Source: Pseudonocardia halophobica
GTDB taxonomy: Bacteria > Actinomycetota > Actinomycetes > Mycobacteriales > Pseudonocardiaceae
Assembly: GCF_027922425.1 (NCBI RefSeq)
Contig: NZ_BSFQ01000027.1
Location: forward strand, 1-64,000
Direction: 5' to 3'
Length of the DNA stretch: 64,000 bases
This document shows, in pieces, positions 28,663 through 36,894 of the stretch. Both the position numbers and the translations under genes were made by a program. Every line of letters starts with the position of its first letter. Positions within the stretch are counted from its first letter, which is position 1. The notes beneath the pieces are model-generated. The model ran no database searches, was not told the origin of the DNA, and saw only the letters and a list, made by a program, of their open reading frames with translations.

Positions 28663-28953
28663 ATGCGCAGGATGGCGAAGCCCGTCTACGTCGACTTGCG
28701 GTGCATCTACGGGCCGCAGGAGCGACGAAACATCGACATCAGCAAGCCCGGGGTGCTTGACGTCGCCGGCGTCGCGAACGGCGAGCTCCATTCGTGGTTC
28801 CGCGGGCTCGAAGCGCGCTGGTACGGGCTTGTCTCGTTCCCCGTCATGTGGGCGTCGCGGAACCCCTCGTTAGGCCTGACGCTGGTGGACCAGCTCGTCC
28901 CGGCCGAGGCGTTGAAGCCGCGCCGCTACAACGGCGGTTCGTACCGCCGCTAG
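28663..28953 (+). CDS. Hypothetical protein
   Basis: A 96-residue protein of unknown function. The ATG at 28663 is preceded by GGAGG (28650-28654); longer in-frame starts lack one. The sequence is basic with several aromatic residues (VYVDLRCIYGPQERRNID, WFRGLEARWYGLVSFPVMW) and no recognisable motif, helix or signal. It stands alone between the integrase and another small ORF, as expected for accessory cargo. Confidence 0.5.
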   Translation: MRRMAKPVYVDLRCIYGPQERRNIDISKPGVLDVAGVANGELHSWFRGLEARWYGLVSFPVMWASRNPSLGLTLVDQLVPAEALKPRRYNGGSYRR

Positions 28954-29020
28954 AAGCAAGCCCTGAAGAAGTGAGCCGGGCGACGACATCCGCTGGCTCC
29001 TCGAGGAAGTTGATCCGGAC

Positions 29021-29203
29021 GTGAGCGATGCGGAGCACACAGAGGAGACGCCGACCATCCGAACCCGTCTTCAGGCGATGCTGTCGGAGGAGCGGATCGC
29101 CTCTCACCTCGAGCGGAAGGTGATCAAGCTCGACGGCGTGGTCGTCGACGACCTCGACACTCCGGCTCCGCCGGGAACAAGAATCGTCTTCGGCGGGTCC
29201 TGA
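29021..29203 (+). CDS. Hypothetical small protein
   Basis: A 60-residue acidic protein from GTG 29021 with GAGGAAG about 12 bases upstream. It has an N-terminal helix-like stretch (TIRTRLQAMLSEERIASHLE) followed by a short beta-like segment (VIKLDGVVVDDLDTPAPPGT). The second part slightly resembles an S4-type RNA-binding strand, but it is too short to claim. It is in an orphan position inside the putative island. Confidence 0.4.
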   Translation: MSDAEHTEETPTIRTRLQAMLSEERIASHLERKVIKLDGVVVDDLDTPAPPGTRIVFGGS

Positions 29204-29262
29204 CTGCGACTGTTCTCTGCTCTGCGTGGCAGCTGCGGAGTACTCGTCCGTGGGGTGCCACG

Positions 29263-30172
29263 GTGCCCGCCCAAACCGCCAGGAATGATGGGCCGACCGA
29301 CGACCGGCAGAACCACGCGCACATCAGCCCGAACGTCTGGCTGCTGGTCGTGGTCACCGCGCTGGCGCTGCTGCTCGGCCTGCACCTGGTCGCGTCCATC
29401 GGGGGCGGGGACATGCCCGTGGTCGTGTCGATGCTCAACTCCTACTCCGGCTGGGCCGCGGCCGCGTCGGGCTTCCTGCTGGGCAACGACCTGCTGATCA
29501 TCACCGGGGCGCTCATCGGGTCCTCGGGTGCCTACCTGTCCTACATCATGTGCAAGGCGATGAACCGCTCCTTCCTCTCGGTCATCGCCGGCGGGTTCGG
29601 CGCCACGGCCTCGTCGGCCGCGACGGTCGAGGGCGAGCACCGGGAGATCGACGCCGCCGGGGTCGCCGAGCTGCTTGCCGACGCCCGCTCGGTGGTCATC
29701 ACCCCCGGCTACGGCATGGCGTCGCGCAGGCCCAGTACCCGGTCGCGGACCTGACCCGGAAGCTGCGCGAGCAGGGCGTCGAGGTGCGGTTCGGGGTGCA
29801 CCCGGTCGCCGGCCGGCTGCCCGGGCACATGAACGTGCTGCTGGCCGAGGCCCAGGTCCCCTACGACATCGTCCTGGAGATGGACGAGATCAACGACGAT
29901 CTCGCCGAGACGGACGTCGTGCTCGTCATCGGCGCCAACGACACCGTCAACCCGGCCGCCGCCGAGGACCCCAAGGCTCGTTCATCGCGGGCATGCCCGT
30001 GCTGCGCGTCTGGGAAGCCGGCGACGTGTGAGTGTTCAAGCGGTCCATGGCCACCGGCTACGCCGGCGTGCAGAACCCGCTGTTCCTCCGGGAGAACAGC
30101 CAGATGCTCTTCGGCGACGCCAAGGAACGGGTCCAGGACATCCTCGCAGCACTCCCCGTGCCGAGCAGATAG
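29263..30172 (+). pseudogene. pntB: NAD(P) transhydrogenase beta subunit (pntB), truncated and broken
   Basis: Homology to PntB begins near 29338 (LGLHLVASIGGGDMPVVVSM, then NSYSGWAAAASGFLLGNDLL), roughly halfway into the 460-residue protein; the N-terminal membrane half is absent. Three frames are needed: after PGYGMA (about 29717) a G is missing and the frame continues with AQAQYPVADLTRKLREQGVE; after DTVNPAAAEDPK (about 29975) another G is missing and GSFIAGMPVLRVWEAGDV follows; then an in-frame TGA at 30029-30031, after which VFKRSMATGYAGVQNPLFLR runs to the stop at 30172. It cannot make a working proton-pumping transhydrogenase. The pntA gene is not present. Confidence 0.88.
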
Positions 30173-30360
30173 TAGGGCCGCCCGGCGCCGCCGAACAGGA
30201 TCAGCTCTCGGAAGGCGTCTGCTGCGACGAGGTCGGCACCGGATCACCAGCGAGGTGACCTCTATGCCGATGTCCAGAAGACCCAGGTCACAGTCAACAG
30301 CGGCAATCGGGGAGAAACTCGAGCCGTCCGGACTTCGAGGTCTCGAAGGCATCGTCGCCC

Positions 30361-30690
30361 ATGAAGATTGGTCCGCAGCTCCCGGATTCTCCTGGCCAGG
30401 CGGGCGCCCACCCTCGCCGCGGTCCTGCGGCGGGTGGAGGTGGACGCCGAGGAAGGGGATCGCGCGGGTCGCGGTGGCCGACCACCTCTGGCAGATCCCG
30501 GAGAACGGCGGCCCGGAGGCGACGATGCTCGAGGCCTACACGAGGCTCGGGTACCTCGCAGCCTGCACATCCCGCGTCGAACTGCTGGCTTGAGTTACGG
30601 CGGCGCGCCACCGAGCGTCCGCGTTGCTCGCGAAGTGGGTGAGCACACTCGACGTCCTGGGAGGGCCCGGCCGGTCGCGGCCGGCGCAGT
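30361..30690 (+). pseudogene. Luciferase-like F420-dependent oxidoreductase, N-terminal fragment
   Basis: Starts MKIGPQLPDSPG from ATG 30361, then changes frame and reads ARVAVADHLWQIPENGGPEA, TMLEAYTRLGYLAACTSRVE and LLA, where an in-frame TGA replaces the usual Leu; beyond it VTAARHRASALLAKWVSTLD continues the family pattern to about 30690. This corresponds to the first 105 or so residues of a 300-residue LLM-class enzyme. The matching C-terminal type of fragment appears at 32214. It is non-functional. Confidence 0.7.
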
Positions 30691-30845
30691 GAGAAGTCGA
30701 CCGACGGCGCGCCGACGCCCGGGCGCCCAGTGGCTTGGAAGGGACGGGAACGCACATGCGACGGATCCGGTCACCGGAGCTGTGCGGACGTGAGGCGGTC
30801 CGACGGGTGACGGAGAGCCACACCCGCCGCTGTCGACCACCAACC

Positions 30846-31270
30846 CACCATCACCGGGCCGGTAGCGCCACCTTCACAGTCAGGCGGGACGCCTCGACCA
30901 GGCTGCCCACCGAGGGCGGCACGTTCCAGGTGATTGGCTACCGGGGACTGGCCGACGGTGCCGAGCACGTTGCGCTCATAGCGTGAGGGATCCACGCGGT
31001 CCGGGCGAGCCCCCGGTGCACGTCCACGTGGAGTGCCTGGCCGGTGACGTCCTGGGCTCGACCGCCTGCGCGTGTGGTGCGGAGTTGCGAGCGGGGATGG
31101 CCGAGATAAGCGCGCTGGGTCGCGGTGTGCTCGTGCACGTCCGGCCGGCGCGCGGCATTCGCGCCTGCGGCTCTTCGCCGCCGCGGACGACCGGGCCCGC
31201 ACCGACGCCGTCGCGGCGGTCATCCTGCGCGATCTCGGGGTCGAGCTCCCCCGTGCGGCCGGTGGCGGAC
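30846..31270 (+). pseudogene. GTP cyclohydrolase II (ribA-like), degraded
   Basis: Fragments in three frames match the RibA domain of riboflavin synthesis: VRRDASTRLPTEGGTFQVIG, YRGLADGAEHVALI, a stop at 30984-30986, then DPRGPGEPPVHVHVECLAGD, VLGSTACACGAELRAGMAEI, GRGVLVHV, and in a third frame DAVAAVILRDLGVELPRAAG, like the C-terminus. The zinc-binding Cys residues (ECLAGD, CACG) are visible, but the GTP-binding middle (EGRGIGL region) is lost. It is a truncated, frameshifted remnant, not a functional gene. Confidence 0.65.
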
Positions 31271-31343
31271 GCGGATGGTTCCCCGGCCTCGGATGGCGGG
31301 CGAGAGGACGAAATGCAAGCGACGGGACGCGGGAGCGGACGGC

Positions 31344-31701
31344 ATGAGCGCAGGGAACCCCCCGGTCAAGTCGGCAACGTGATGTACCCCGTGCGGGACG
31401 TCGAGGCGGCGGTCCGGTTCTACCGAGGAGTGAGTGTTCGGCTTCGGCGCCAAGTTCGCCGACGGGGACCGCTACGCGGCCCTCGACGCGGGCGGCATCA
31501 CCTTCGCCCTCGCCGGTGCCGAGGAGGAGGTGGCGATGGGACGCGCCGCCGCGTCGGTCAAGGTGCCGGACGTGGCAGCGGCCGTCCGCCGTGGAGCATG
31601 GCGCGACGGTGGTGGCCGCGCCCGAGCAGGGTCCGCACGAGGTCCGGGCCGTCGTCACGGACCCGTTGGACAACGCCCTCGTCGTCCACGGACCGGTCTA
31701 A
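31344..31701 (+). pseudogene. VOC family protein, frameshifted
   Basis: Three short reading frames together make one glyoxalase-like protein: YPVRDVEAAVRFYRGV, then FGFGAKFADGDRYAALDAGG, ITFALAGAEEEVAMGRAAAS and VKVPDVAAAV, then GATVVAAPEQGPHEVRAVVT and DPLDNALVVHG to the stop at 31701. It ends ten bases before the flavin reductase start, suggesting it was once the first gene of the same operon. At least two frameshifts remove function. Confidence 0.7.
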
Positions 31702-31710
31702 GGAGGCACA

Positions 31711-32211
31711 ATGATCAGTCTCGAACCCGTCGGCCGTGATCCCGGCGCGTTGCGGAGGACCTTCGCCTGCTTTCCGTCGGGCGTGGTCGCGGTGAGCGCC
31801 CTCATCGACGGCGTCCCGGTGGGCATGGCGGCGAGCTCCTTCACCTCGGTGTCGGTGGACCCGCCGTTGGTGTCGGTGTGCGTGCAGGACACGTCGGAGA
31901 CCTGGCCCCGGCTCCGCGACCGACCGAGGCTCGGGGTGAGCGTGCTGGCCGAGGGACACGACGAGACCTGCCGGAGCCTGTCCCGCAAGCACGGTGACCG
32001 CTTCGCCGGGGTGGACTGGGAGCAGACCGGGCACGGTGCGGTCGTCGTGCACGGCTCGACGGCGTGGCTCGACTGCAGTGTGCACGCGGAGGTGCCCGCG
32101 GGGGACCACGGCATTGTGCTGCTGGAGATCCACGGGATGAAGGACTCACCGGACGTGCCGCCGCTGGTCTTCCACGGTAGCCGGTTCCGGAAGCTGCTCG
32201 CGGAGGTGTAG
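31711..32211 (+). CDS. Flavin reductase family protein
   Basis: A 166-residue FMN-binding split-barrel reductase. Family blocks: LRRTFACFPSGVVAVSALID, GMAASSFTSVSVDPPLVSVC, and HGIVLLEIHGM. Such enzymes use NAD(P)H to supply reduced flavin to two-component flavin monooxygenases; two LLM-type candidates lie at 44204 and 55323. A strong RBS AAGGAGG precedes the ATG. This is the first intact gene of the catabolic cluster. Confidence 0.88.
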   Translation: MISLEPVGRDPGALRRTFACFPSGVVAVSALIDGVPVGMAASSFTSVSVDPPLVSVCVQDTSETWPRLRDRPRLGVSVLAEGHDETCRSLSRKHGDRFAGVDWEQTGHGAVVVHGSTAWLDCSVHAEVPAGDHGIVLLEIHGMKDSPDVPPLVFHGSRFRKLLAEV

Positions 32212-32213
32212 GC

Positions 32214-32460
32214 GTGACGGTCGACCTTGAACGCAAGCTGGACGTCCTGCGCGAGCACTGCGCCAACGCCGGACGGGACTACGAGGAGATCGAAAAACCG
32301 ACTTCTCTGCGATGGAACCCGGCCCCGGTGGCGAGCCCGTCGAGGAGATCCTCAAGGAGCTGGAACGGCTCGCAGGGCTGGGGGGTCGCGCACGCACACA
32401 CCCGGCTGCCCGGGGCGCCGGAAGGATTGCGAGTCTTCAGCGAGCGAATCACTCGCGAGC
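32214..32460 (+). pseudogene. Luciferase-like oxidoreductase, C-terminal fragment
   Basis: Reads LERKLDVLREHCANAGRDYE, EIEK, then in another frame MEPGPGGEPVEEILKELERL and AGLG, and back to VAHAHTRLPGAPEGLRVFSE, RI. This is the usual last 80 residues of F420-dependent LLM oxidoreductases. Two frame changes within 250 bases exclude function. It starts at a GTG two bases after the flavin reductase stop. An N-terminal fragment of the same family lies 1.5 kb upstream. Confidence 0.65.
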
Positions 32461-32548
32461 CGGGCGGCTCTCTGAGCGACGCACCTGGGTCACAGACTTG
32501 GACCGGCGCTCGGCCGGAGAATGGCCGGGACGGACAGGAGGCATCGGC

Positions 32549-33451
32549 GTGGATGCGAGAGAACTCAGGGTCCGGACCTCGGACGGGGTCCAGCTGTACG
32601 TGAGGGACACAGGCAGCGGTGTCCCGATCCTCTTCCTTCACGAGTACGCGGGCGACCACCGCAGCTGGGCCCGCCAAGTCTGCGGCCTCCGCGCCGACCA
32701 CCGCTGCATCACCTATGCGGCTCGCGGCTACCTCCCGTCGGACGTGCCCAGCTCGGGCTACTCATGGGAGCGGGCGGTGGCGGACGCGGTCGCGGTGCTG
32801 GACGATCTCGACCTCGAGAGCGCGCATCTGGTCGGACTGTCGATGGGCGGGTACACGGCTCTGCAGGTGGGGCTGCACCACCCTGACCGCGCGCGGTCGA
32901 TTCTGGCGGCCAGCGTCGGTTCCGGGTCGGACCCGGCCGTCCGCGCCGCGTACCTCGCCGAGACCGCCGCTGTAGCCGCGCAGCTCCGCGAGCATGGGAC
33001 GTCCGTCGTGGGGTACGGGATGGCGAACGGGCCCAGCCGGCTGCAGCTGAAGGCTCGCGACGAGGCGGCGTGGCAGGAGATGGTCGACCAGTTCGCCGAG
33101 CACTCCGTCGAGGGGCTGGCGCACACCATCGTCGAGATTCAGGGCCGGCGTCCCTCGCTGCACGATCTCGACCTCGCCGCCCTGACCGTGCCTCTCCACG
33201 TCGTGGTGGGGGACGAGGACGAGGCCTGCCTGTCGACCGGGCTGCTGCTGAAGCGCACGGCCCCGGCCTGCGGCCTCACCGTGGTGCCGAACAGCGGGCA
33301 CGTGCTCAACCTGGAGGACCCCGAGGGGTTCGGCGAGCGGGTGCGCGGTTTCGTTCGGGCGGTGGAGGCGGGCACGTGGCCGGTCAGGGACCCTAGGACC
33401 AAGGCCGCCTTGCAGTTCGACCTCGGCCGGACCGAGTCCGTTGCCGGGTAG
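32549..33451 (+). CDS. Alpha/beta fold hydrolase (enol-lactonase-like)
   Basis: A 300-residue hydrolase with the full triad: oxyanion region FLHEYAGDHRSW, nucleophile Ser in GLSMGGYTALQV (about residue 96), Asp in VVGDEDEACL and His in VPNSGHVLNLED. It resembles 3-oxoadipate enol-lactonases and C-C bond hydrolases, so a lactone or ring-cleavage product is a reasonable substrate in this cluster, but this is inference. GTG 32549 follows ACAGGAGGC; longer frames would run into the LLM remnant. Confidence 0.82.
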   Translation: MDARELRVRTSDGVQLYVRDTGSGVPILFLHEYAGDHRSWARQVCGLRADHRCITYAARGYLPSDVPSSGYSWERAVADAVAVLDDLDLESAHLVGLSMGGYTALQVGLHHPDRARSILAASVGSGSDPAVRAAYLAETAAVAAQLREHGTSVVGYGMANGPSRLQLKARDEAAWQEMVDQFAEHSVEGLAHTIVEIQGRRPSLHDLDLAALTVPLHVVVGDEDEACLSTGLLLKRTAPACGLTVVPNSGHVLNLEDPEGFGERVRGFVRAVEAGTWPVRDPRTKAALQFDLGRTESVAG

Positions 33452-33458
33452 CGTCGTG

Positions 33459-34193
33459 ATGCTCCAGGAGACGAGGTTCGGGGACGAGACGAGGCGGCGG
33501 ATGAGCGCGGCGACGGACGCGTGGTCGAAGAGCTTCCTCGCCGGGCAGGACCCGGCGATCCGCGACGCGCTGTTGGAAGACAGCCTGGTTGTGACCTACT
33601 CGGCCGGAGTGTGCATCTGCCGGGCGGACGAGGAGTACCGGGTCGCGCTGATCCACAGCGGCCGAATCCGGGCGCAGATCACCTCTTGGGACGGCCGTGA
33701 GGTCACCACGCGATACATGAGCGTCGGGCAGGTGACGGCGGTCCCGGCCATGATGACCCACGGTGCGCCCGCCTCCCTGCACGCGGTGACGACGTGCGAG
33801 GTCTCGCTGCTGAACCCAAACACCTTCCGGCGTCTGATGCGGACGCACGCCGCTCTAGCCTACCAGGTGGCCGTGTACCTGGCCGAGTCCACGTACGAGA
33901 CGGTGGCCTACTTCGAGGACAACCTCTTCGGGTCCGTGCAGCAACGGGTGAGCAGGCACCTGCTGGAGATGGCCACACTCACGGTCAAGGGCCTTCTGGT
34001 GCAGACGGACCAGGCTGAGCTGGCGAGCGCGATCGGGTCGGTGCGGGAGGTCGTCGCCCGGGCGCTGAAGAAGCTCAGCGAAACCGGCGCGATCCGCCGC
34101 TCCCGCCGGCAGATCTGGATCGAGGACCCGGCGCTGCTGCGCTCGCTCGCGTCGACGCCGCTCGGCGGCTGGAACGGGACGGGGGAGCGGTGA
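33459..34193 (+). CDS. Crp/Fnr family transcriptional regulator
   Basis: A 244-residue regulator with an N-terminal cyclic-nucleotide-binding-like beta barrel (about 35-130: VVTYSAGVCICRADEEYRVA, LIHSGRIRAQI) and a C-terminal winged helix (about 185-225: TDQAELASAIGSVREVVARA, LKKLSETGAI). No FNR cysteine cluster is evident. It probably controls the surrounding catabolic genes, in the manner of CRP/FNR-type regulators of aromatic degradation. The ATG at 33459 is used; another at 33501 is possible. Its stop overlaps the next start by GTGA. Confidence 0.8.
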   Translation: MLQETRFGDETRRRMSAATDAWSKSFLAGQDPAIRDALLEDSLVVTYSAGVCICRADEEYRVALIHSGRIRAQITSWDGREVTTRYMSVGQVTAVPAMMTHGAPASLHAVTTCEVSLLNPNTFRRLMRTHAALAYQVAVYLAESTYETVAYFEDNLFGSVQQRVSRHLLEMATLTVKGLLVQTDQAELASAIGSVREVVARALKKLSETGAIRRSRRQIWIEDPALLRSLASTPLGGWNGTGER

Positions 34194-35062
34194 TCTACCG
34201 CCTCGACCCCGAGCTGCGCGCCGCCGCGGCCGCGCTGCCGCAGGTGTACCGCACGGACGTCGTCGCGGCGCGAAAGGTCGCGGCGAGCCGGGTCGTGCTC
34301 GGCCCGGCCCCGGAGGACGTGACGGTCGAGAAGCACGTCGCCGGTGCCGTCCCGTTGCGGGTTTTCCGCCCGAACCGGTGGACAGGCGGCGCCGTGGTCC
34401 ACGCGCACGGCGGGGGCTTCATCCTGAGCGACCTCGATGCGACCCACGCCCGGGACGTCGAGATCGCCCGGGAAACCGGCGCGCTGGTCGTCTCGGTGGG
34501 CTACCGGCTCGCGCCGGAATGCCCCTTCCCGGCACCCGTCGAGGACGTCCATACCGGACTCGAGTGGGTGCACGCGCAGGCTGGCGTGGACCCGGCTCGG
34601 GTGGTCCTGCACGGGGTGAGCGCGGGCGGGGCGTTGGCGGCCTCGGTGGCGCTGTCGACCACGCAGCCGGTCCGGCTGCTGTTCCTGGTCTCACCGGTGC
34701 TTGACGACCGGCTCGAGACCGCCAGCAGCCTGCGGTTCACCGACACTCCCGTTCTCACCCGTCGGGACCTGGAGATCTGCTGGTCGGCCTACCTCGGGGA
34801 CGTCGACCGGACGCCGGAGGGAGCCGCACCGGGGCGATCTAGGGATCTGGCCAGGGTCCCGCCGACCTATGTCTCGGTCGCCGAGTTCGATCCGCTGCGG
34901 GACGAGGCCATCGACTTCGCGCGATCGCTGCTCGATGCGGGCATCGGCGTGGAGCTGCATCTGTTCCCCGGCACCTTCCACGGGTCCTTGGCGGTTCGGG
35001 GGGCCGCGGTGAGCGAACGTCAACTGTCCGAGGAGATCGCTGTGCTGAGGAGTGTTCTCTAG
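34190..35062 (+). CDS. Alpha/beta hydrolase, HSL/esterase family
   Basis: A 290-residue esterase of the hormone-sensitive-lipase family. It has the oxyanion motif HAHGGGFIL (about residues 67-75), the nucleophile Ser in HGVSAGGALAA (about residue 142), Asp in VAEFDPLRDEA and His in FPGTFHGSL. It cleaves short-chain esters, possibly a lactone or an intermediate of the pathway. GTG 34190 overlaps the regulator's stop codon, so translation is coupled. Confidence 0.87.
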   Translation: MIYRLDPELRAAAAALPQVYRTDVVAARKVAASRVVLGPAPEDVTVEKHVAGAVPLRVFRPNRWTGGAVVHAHGGGFILSDLDATHARDVEIARETGALVVSVGYRLAPECPFPAPVEDVHTGLEWVHAQAGVDPARVVLHGVSAGGALAASVALSTTQPVRLLFLVSPVLDDRLETASSLRFTDTPVLTRRDLEICWSAYLGDVDRTPEGAAPGRSRDLARVPPTYVSVAEFDPLRDEAIDFARSLLDAGIGVELHLFPGTFHGSLAVRGAAVSERQLSEEIAVLRSVL

Positions 35063-36241
35063 ATGTCCGAGTTCCTGAGTGGCGTCCGGGTGCTGGACGT
35101 CACCGGTGCGCTGGCCGGGCCCTACTGCACCACCATCCTGTCCGACCTGGGAGCAGAGGTGATCAAGGTCGAGCCGGTCGAGGGCGACTCGCTGCGACGC
35201 AGACTGGTCGGCGACGAGCAGGTGCCGCTGCCGTTCGACCTAATCCACCGCAACAAGCGCAGCATCGCCGTGGACATCAAGTCCGACCGGGGCCGGGACG
35301 TCGTCCGGGAGCTCGCGAAGCGCGCCGACGTCCTGGTCGAGAACTTCCGGGTCGGCGCCCTTGCCCGGCAGGGACTGGGCTACGACGATCTCAAGGGGGA
35401 CTGCCCCGATCTCGTTTACTGCTCGATCTCCGGTTTCGGGCAGTTCGGACCGATGCGGGACGCCAAGGGGATCGACCTGGTCGCCCAGGCCTACGGCGGG
35501 CTGCTGAGCGTTACGGGAACGCCGCAGGGGGAGCTCGCGAAGGCCGGCTACCCGATCGGCGACCTCGGGACTGGGATGTGGGGCGCGATCGGGGTCCTGG
35601 CTGCGCTCACCCGAGCCCGCGCAGGGCTCGGGGGCGCGCATATCGACGTGTCGCTCGCGGACACGATCGCCGGCTGGTCGCTGTGGGAGGTCGCCGAATT
35701 CCTCGGCTCCGGCGAGGCGCCGGGACCGCTGGGCACCGCTCACCGGCTCACCGCCCCGTACGAGGCGTTCACCTGCGGTGACGGTGCGACCCTGGTGATC
35801 GGAGCGACCGAGCGGTCGTGGCCGGACCTATGCGCGGTGCTGGAAATCGACCTCTCGGGCGACGTCCGGTTCCAGGGCGAGTACGCGCGGTTCGTCCACC
35901 GCGAGGAGCTGGCGTCGCTGCTCGGGGCCCGGTTCGTTGGGGCCCCCCGCGACAGCTGGATCGATCGGCTCCGGGCGGCCGGGGTGCCGTGCGGGCCGGT
36001 CAACGACGTCCCGCAGATGCTTGACGACGCCCAGTACGCCGTGCGCGAGATGTTCCCCGGCGACCGCGAGCGGTTCGGGCACCGACGCATGGTCAACACT
36101 CCGCTGATTTCGGACGGGGCACCGCGGGCCCAGCGGCGCGCCCCGGCAGTCGGGGAGGACACCGCTGCGCTGCTCGCGGAGATCGGTCTCGACGCGGCGG
36201 AGATCGAGCGTCTGCGGCGCGACCACGTGGTGGCCGGATGA
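35063..36241 (+). CDS. CoA-transferase, CaiB/BaiF family III
   Basis: A 392-residue family III CoA-transferase, exchanging CoA between acyl groups. The start LSGVRVLDVTGALAGPYCTT and the segment with the catalytic Asp, AKGIDLVAQAYGGLLSVTG, are clear, as is the C-terminal VPCGPVNDVPQMLDD. In this cluster it likely activates or recycles an acid intermediate. The ATG directly abuts the previous stop, and its own stop overlaps the next start (ATGA). Confidence 0.9.
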   Translation: MSEFLSGVRVLDVTGALAGPYCTTILSDLGAEVIKVEPVEGDSLRRRLVGDEQVPLPFDLIHRNKRSIAVDIKSDRGRDVVRELAKRADVLVENFRVGALARQGLGYDDLKGDCPDLVYCSISGFGQFGPMRDAKGIDLVAQAYGGLLSVTGTPQGELAKAGYPIGDLGTGMWGAIGVLAALTRARAGLGGAHIDVSLADTIAGWSLWEVAEFLGSGEAPGPLGTAHRLTAPYEAFTCGDGATLVIGATERSWPDLCAVLEIDLSGDVRFQGEYARFVHREELASLLGARFVGAPRDSWIDRLRAAGVPCGPVNDVPQMLDDAQYAVREMFPGDRERFGHRRMVNTPLISDGAPRAQRRAPAVGEDTAALLAEIGLDAAEIERLRRDHVVAG

Positions 36242-36894
36242 CCGTCCGGTCGGACGTCCAGGACCGGGTGGCGTGGCTGACCCTCGACCGCCAGGCCAGG
36301 CGCAACGCGCTAACCGCCTCGATGTGGGCCGAGCTCGCCGAGCATCTCGACGCAGTGGAGAACGGCGCCGTGGCCGCGGTGGTGCTGGGCGGAGCGGGCG
36401 GGGCCTTCTCAGCAGGTGCGGACCTCGACGAGCTCCGCGGTTCCCACGCCGCGGGCCTCCGACACCTCGCGGAACGGACGATTCTGCGAGTGCGGGACCT
36501 GCCTGTACCGACGTTCGCACTTATCGAGGGCTCGTGTCTCGGGGCGGGCTGCAGCCTGGCGCTCGCCTGTGACATCCGGGTCTGCGCTCCCTCCGCGCGG
36601 TTCGGCATCCCCGCGCTGCGCAACGGGCTGGTCTACGAGGACGTCTACGTCCGGCGGTTGGTCGAGCTCGTGGGCGAGGGCGCGGCGGGGCTGCTGCTGC
36701 TCGGCGGCGAGCGGTGGTCGGGAGCCGAGGCGCTCGCGCACGGTCTGGTCGAGCGGTGCGTCGAGGACCCGACGGAAACGATCGAGGCACTGGTGGCTGG
36801 CCTGCGGGAGGCGCGGGCCGCGACGGTCGCCGCGACCGTCACGGCGATCCGGTGCGCTGCGAGGAGGATGTCGAAGGCTGGGCAGTGGACCTGA
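36238..36894 (+). CDS. Crotonase-fold protein (enoyl-CoA hydratase/isomerase family)
   Basis: A 218-residue crotonase-like protein. The oxyanion-hole block GGAFSAGADLDELRG and the second one, GSCLGAGCSLALACDIRVCA, are present, so acyl-CoA thioester binding is expected. Both catalytic glutamates of true hydratases are absent: the residue after GC is Ser rather than Glu, and the PE position reads IPALRNG. The reaction could therefore be isomerisation, hydrolysis or C-C cleavage, or activity may be lost. Shorter than the typical 255 residues. Coupled to the CoA-transferase by a four-base overlap. Confidence 0.8.
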   Translation: MTVRSDVQDRVAWLTLDRQARRNALTASMWAELAEHLDAVENGAVAAVVLGGAGGAFSAGADLDELRGSHAAGLRHLAERTILRVRDLPVPTFALIEGSCLGAGCSLALACDIRVCAPSARFGIPALRNGLVYEDVYVRRLVELVGEGAAGLLLLGGERWSGAEALAHGLVERCVEDPTETIEALVAGLREARAATVAATVTAIRCAARRMSKAGQWT

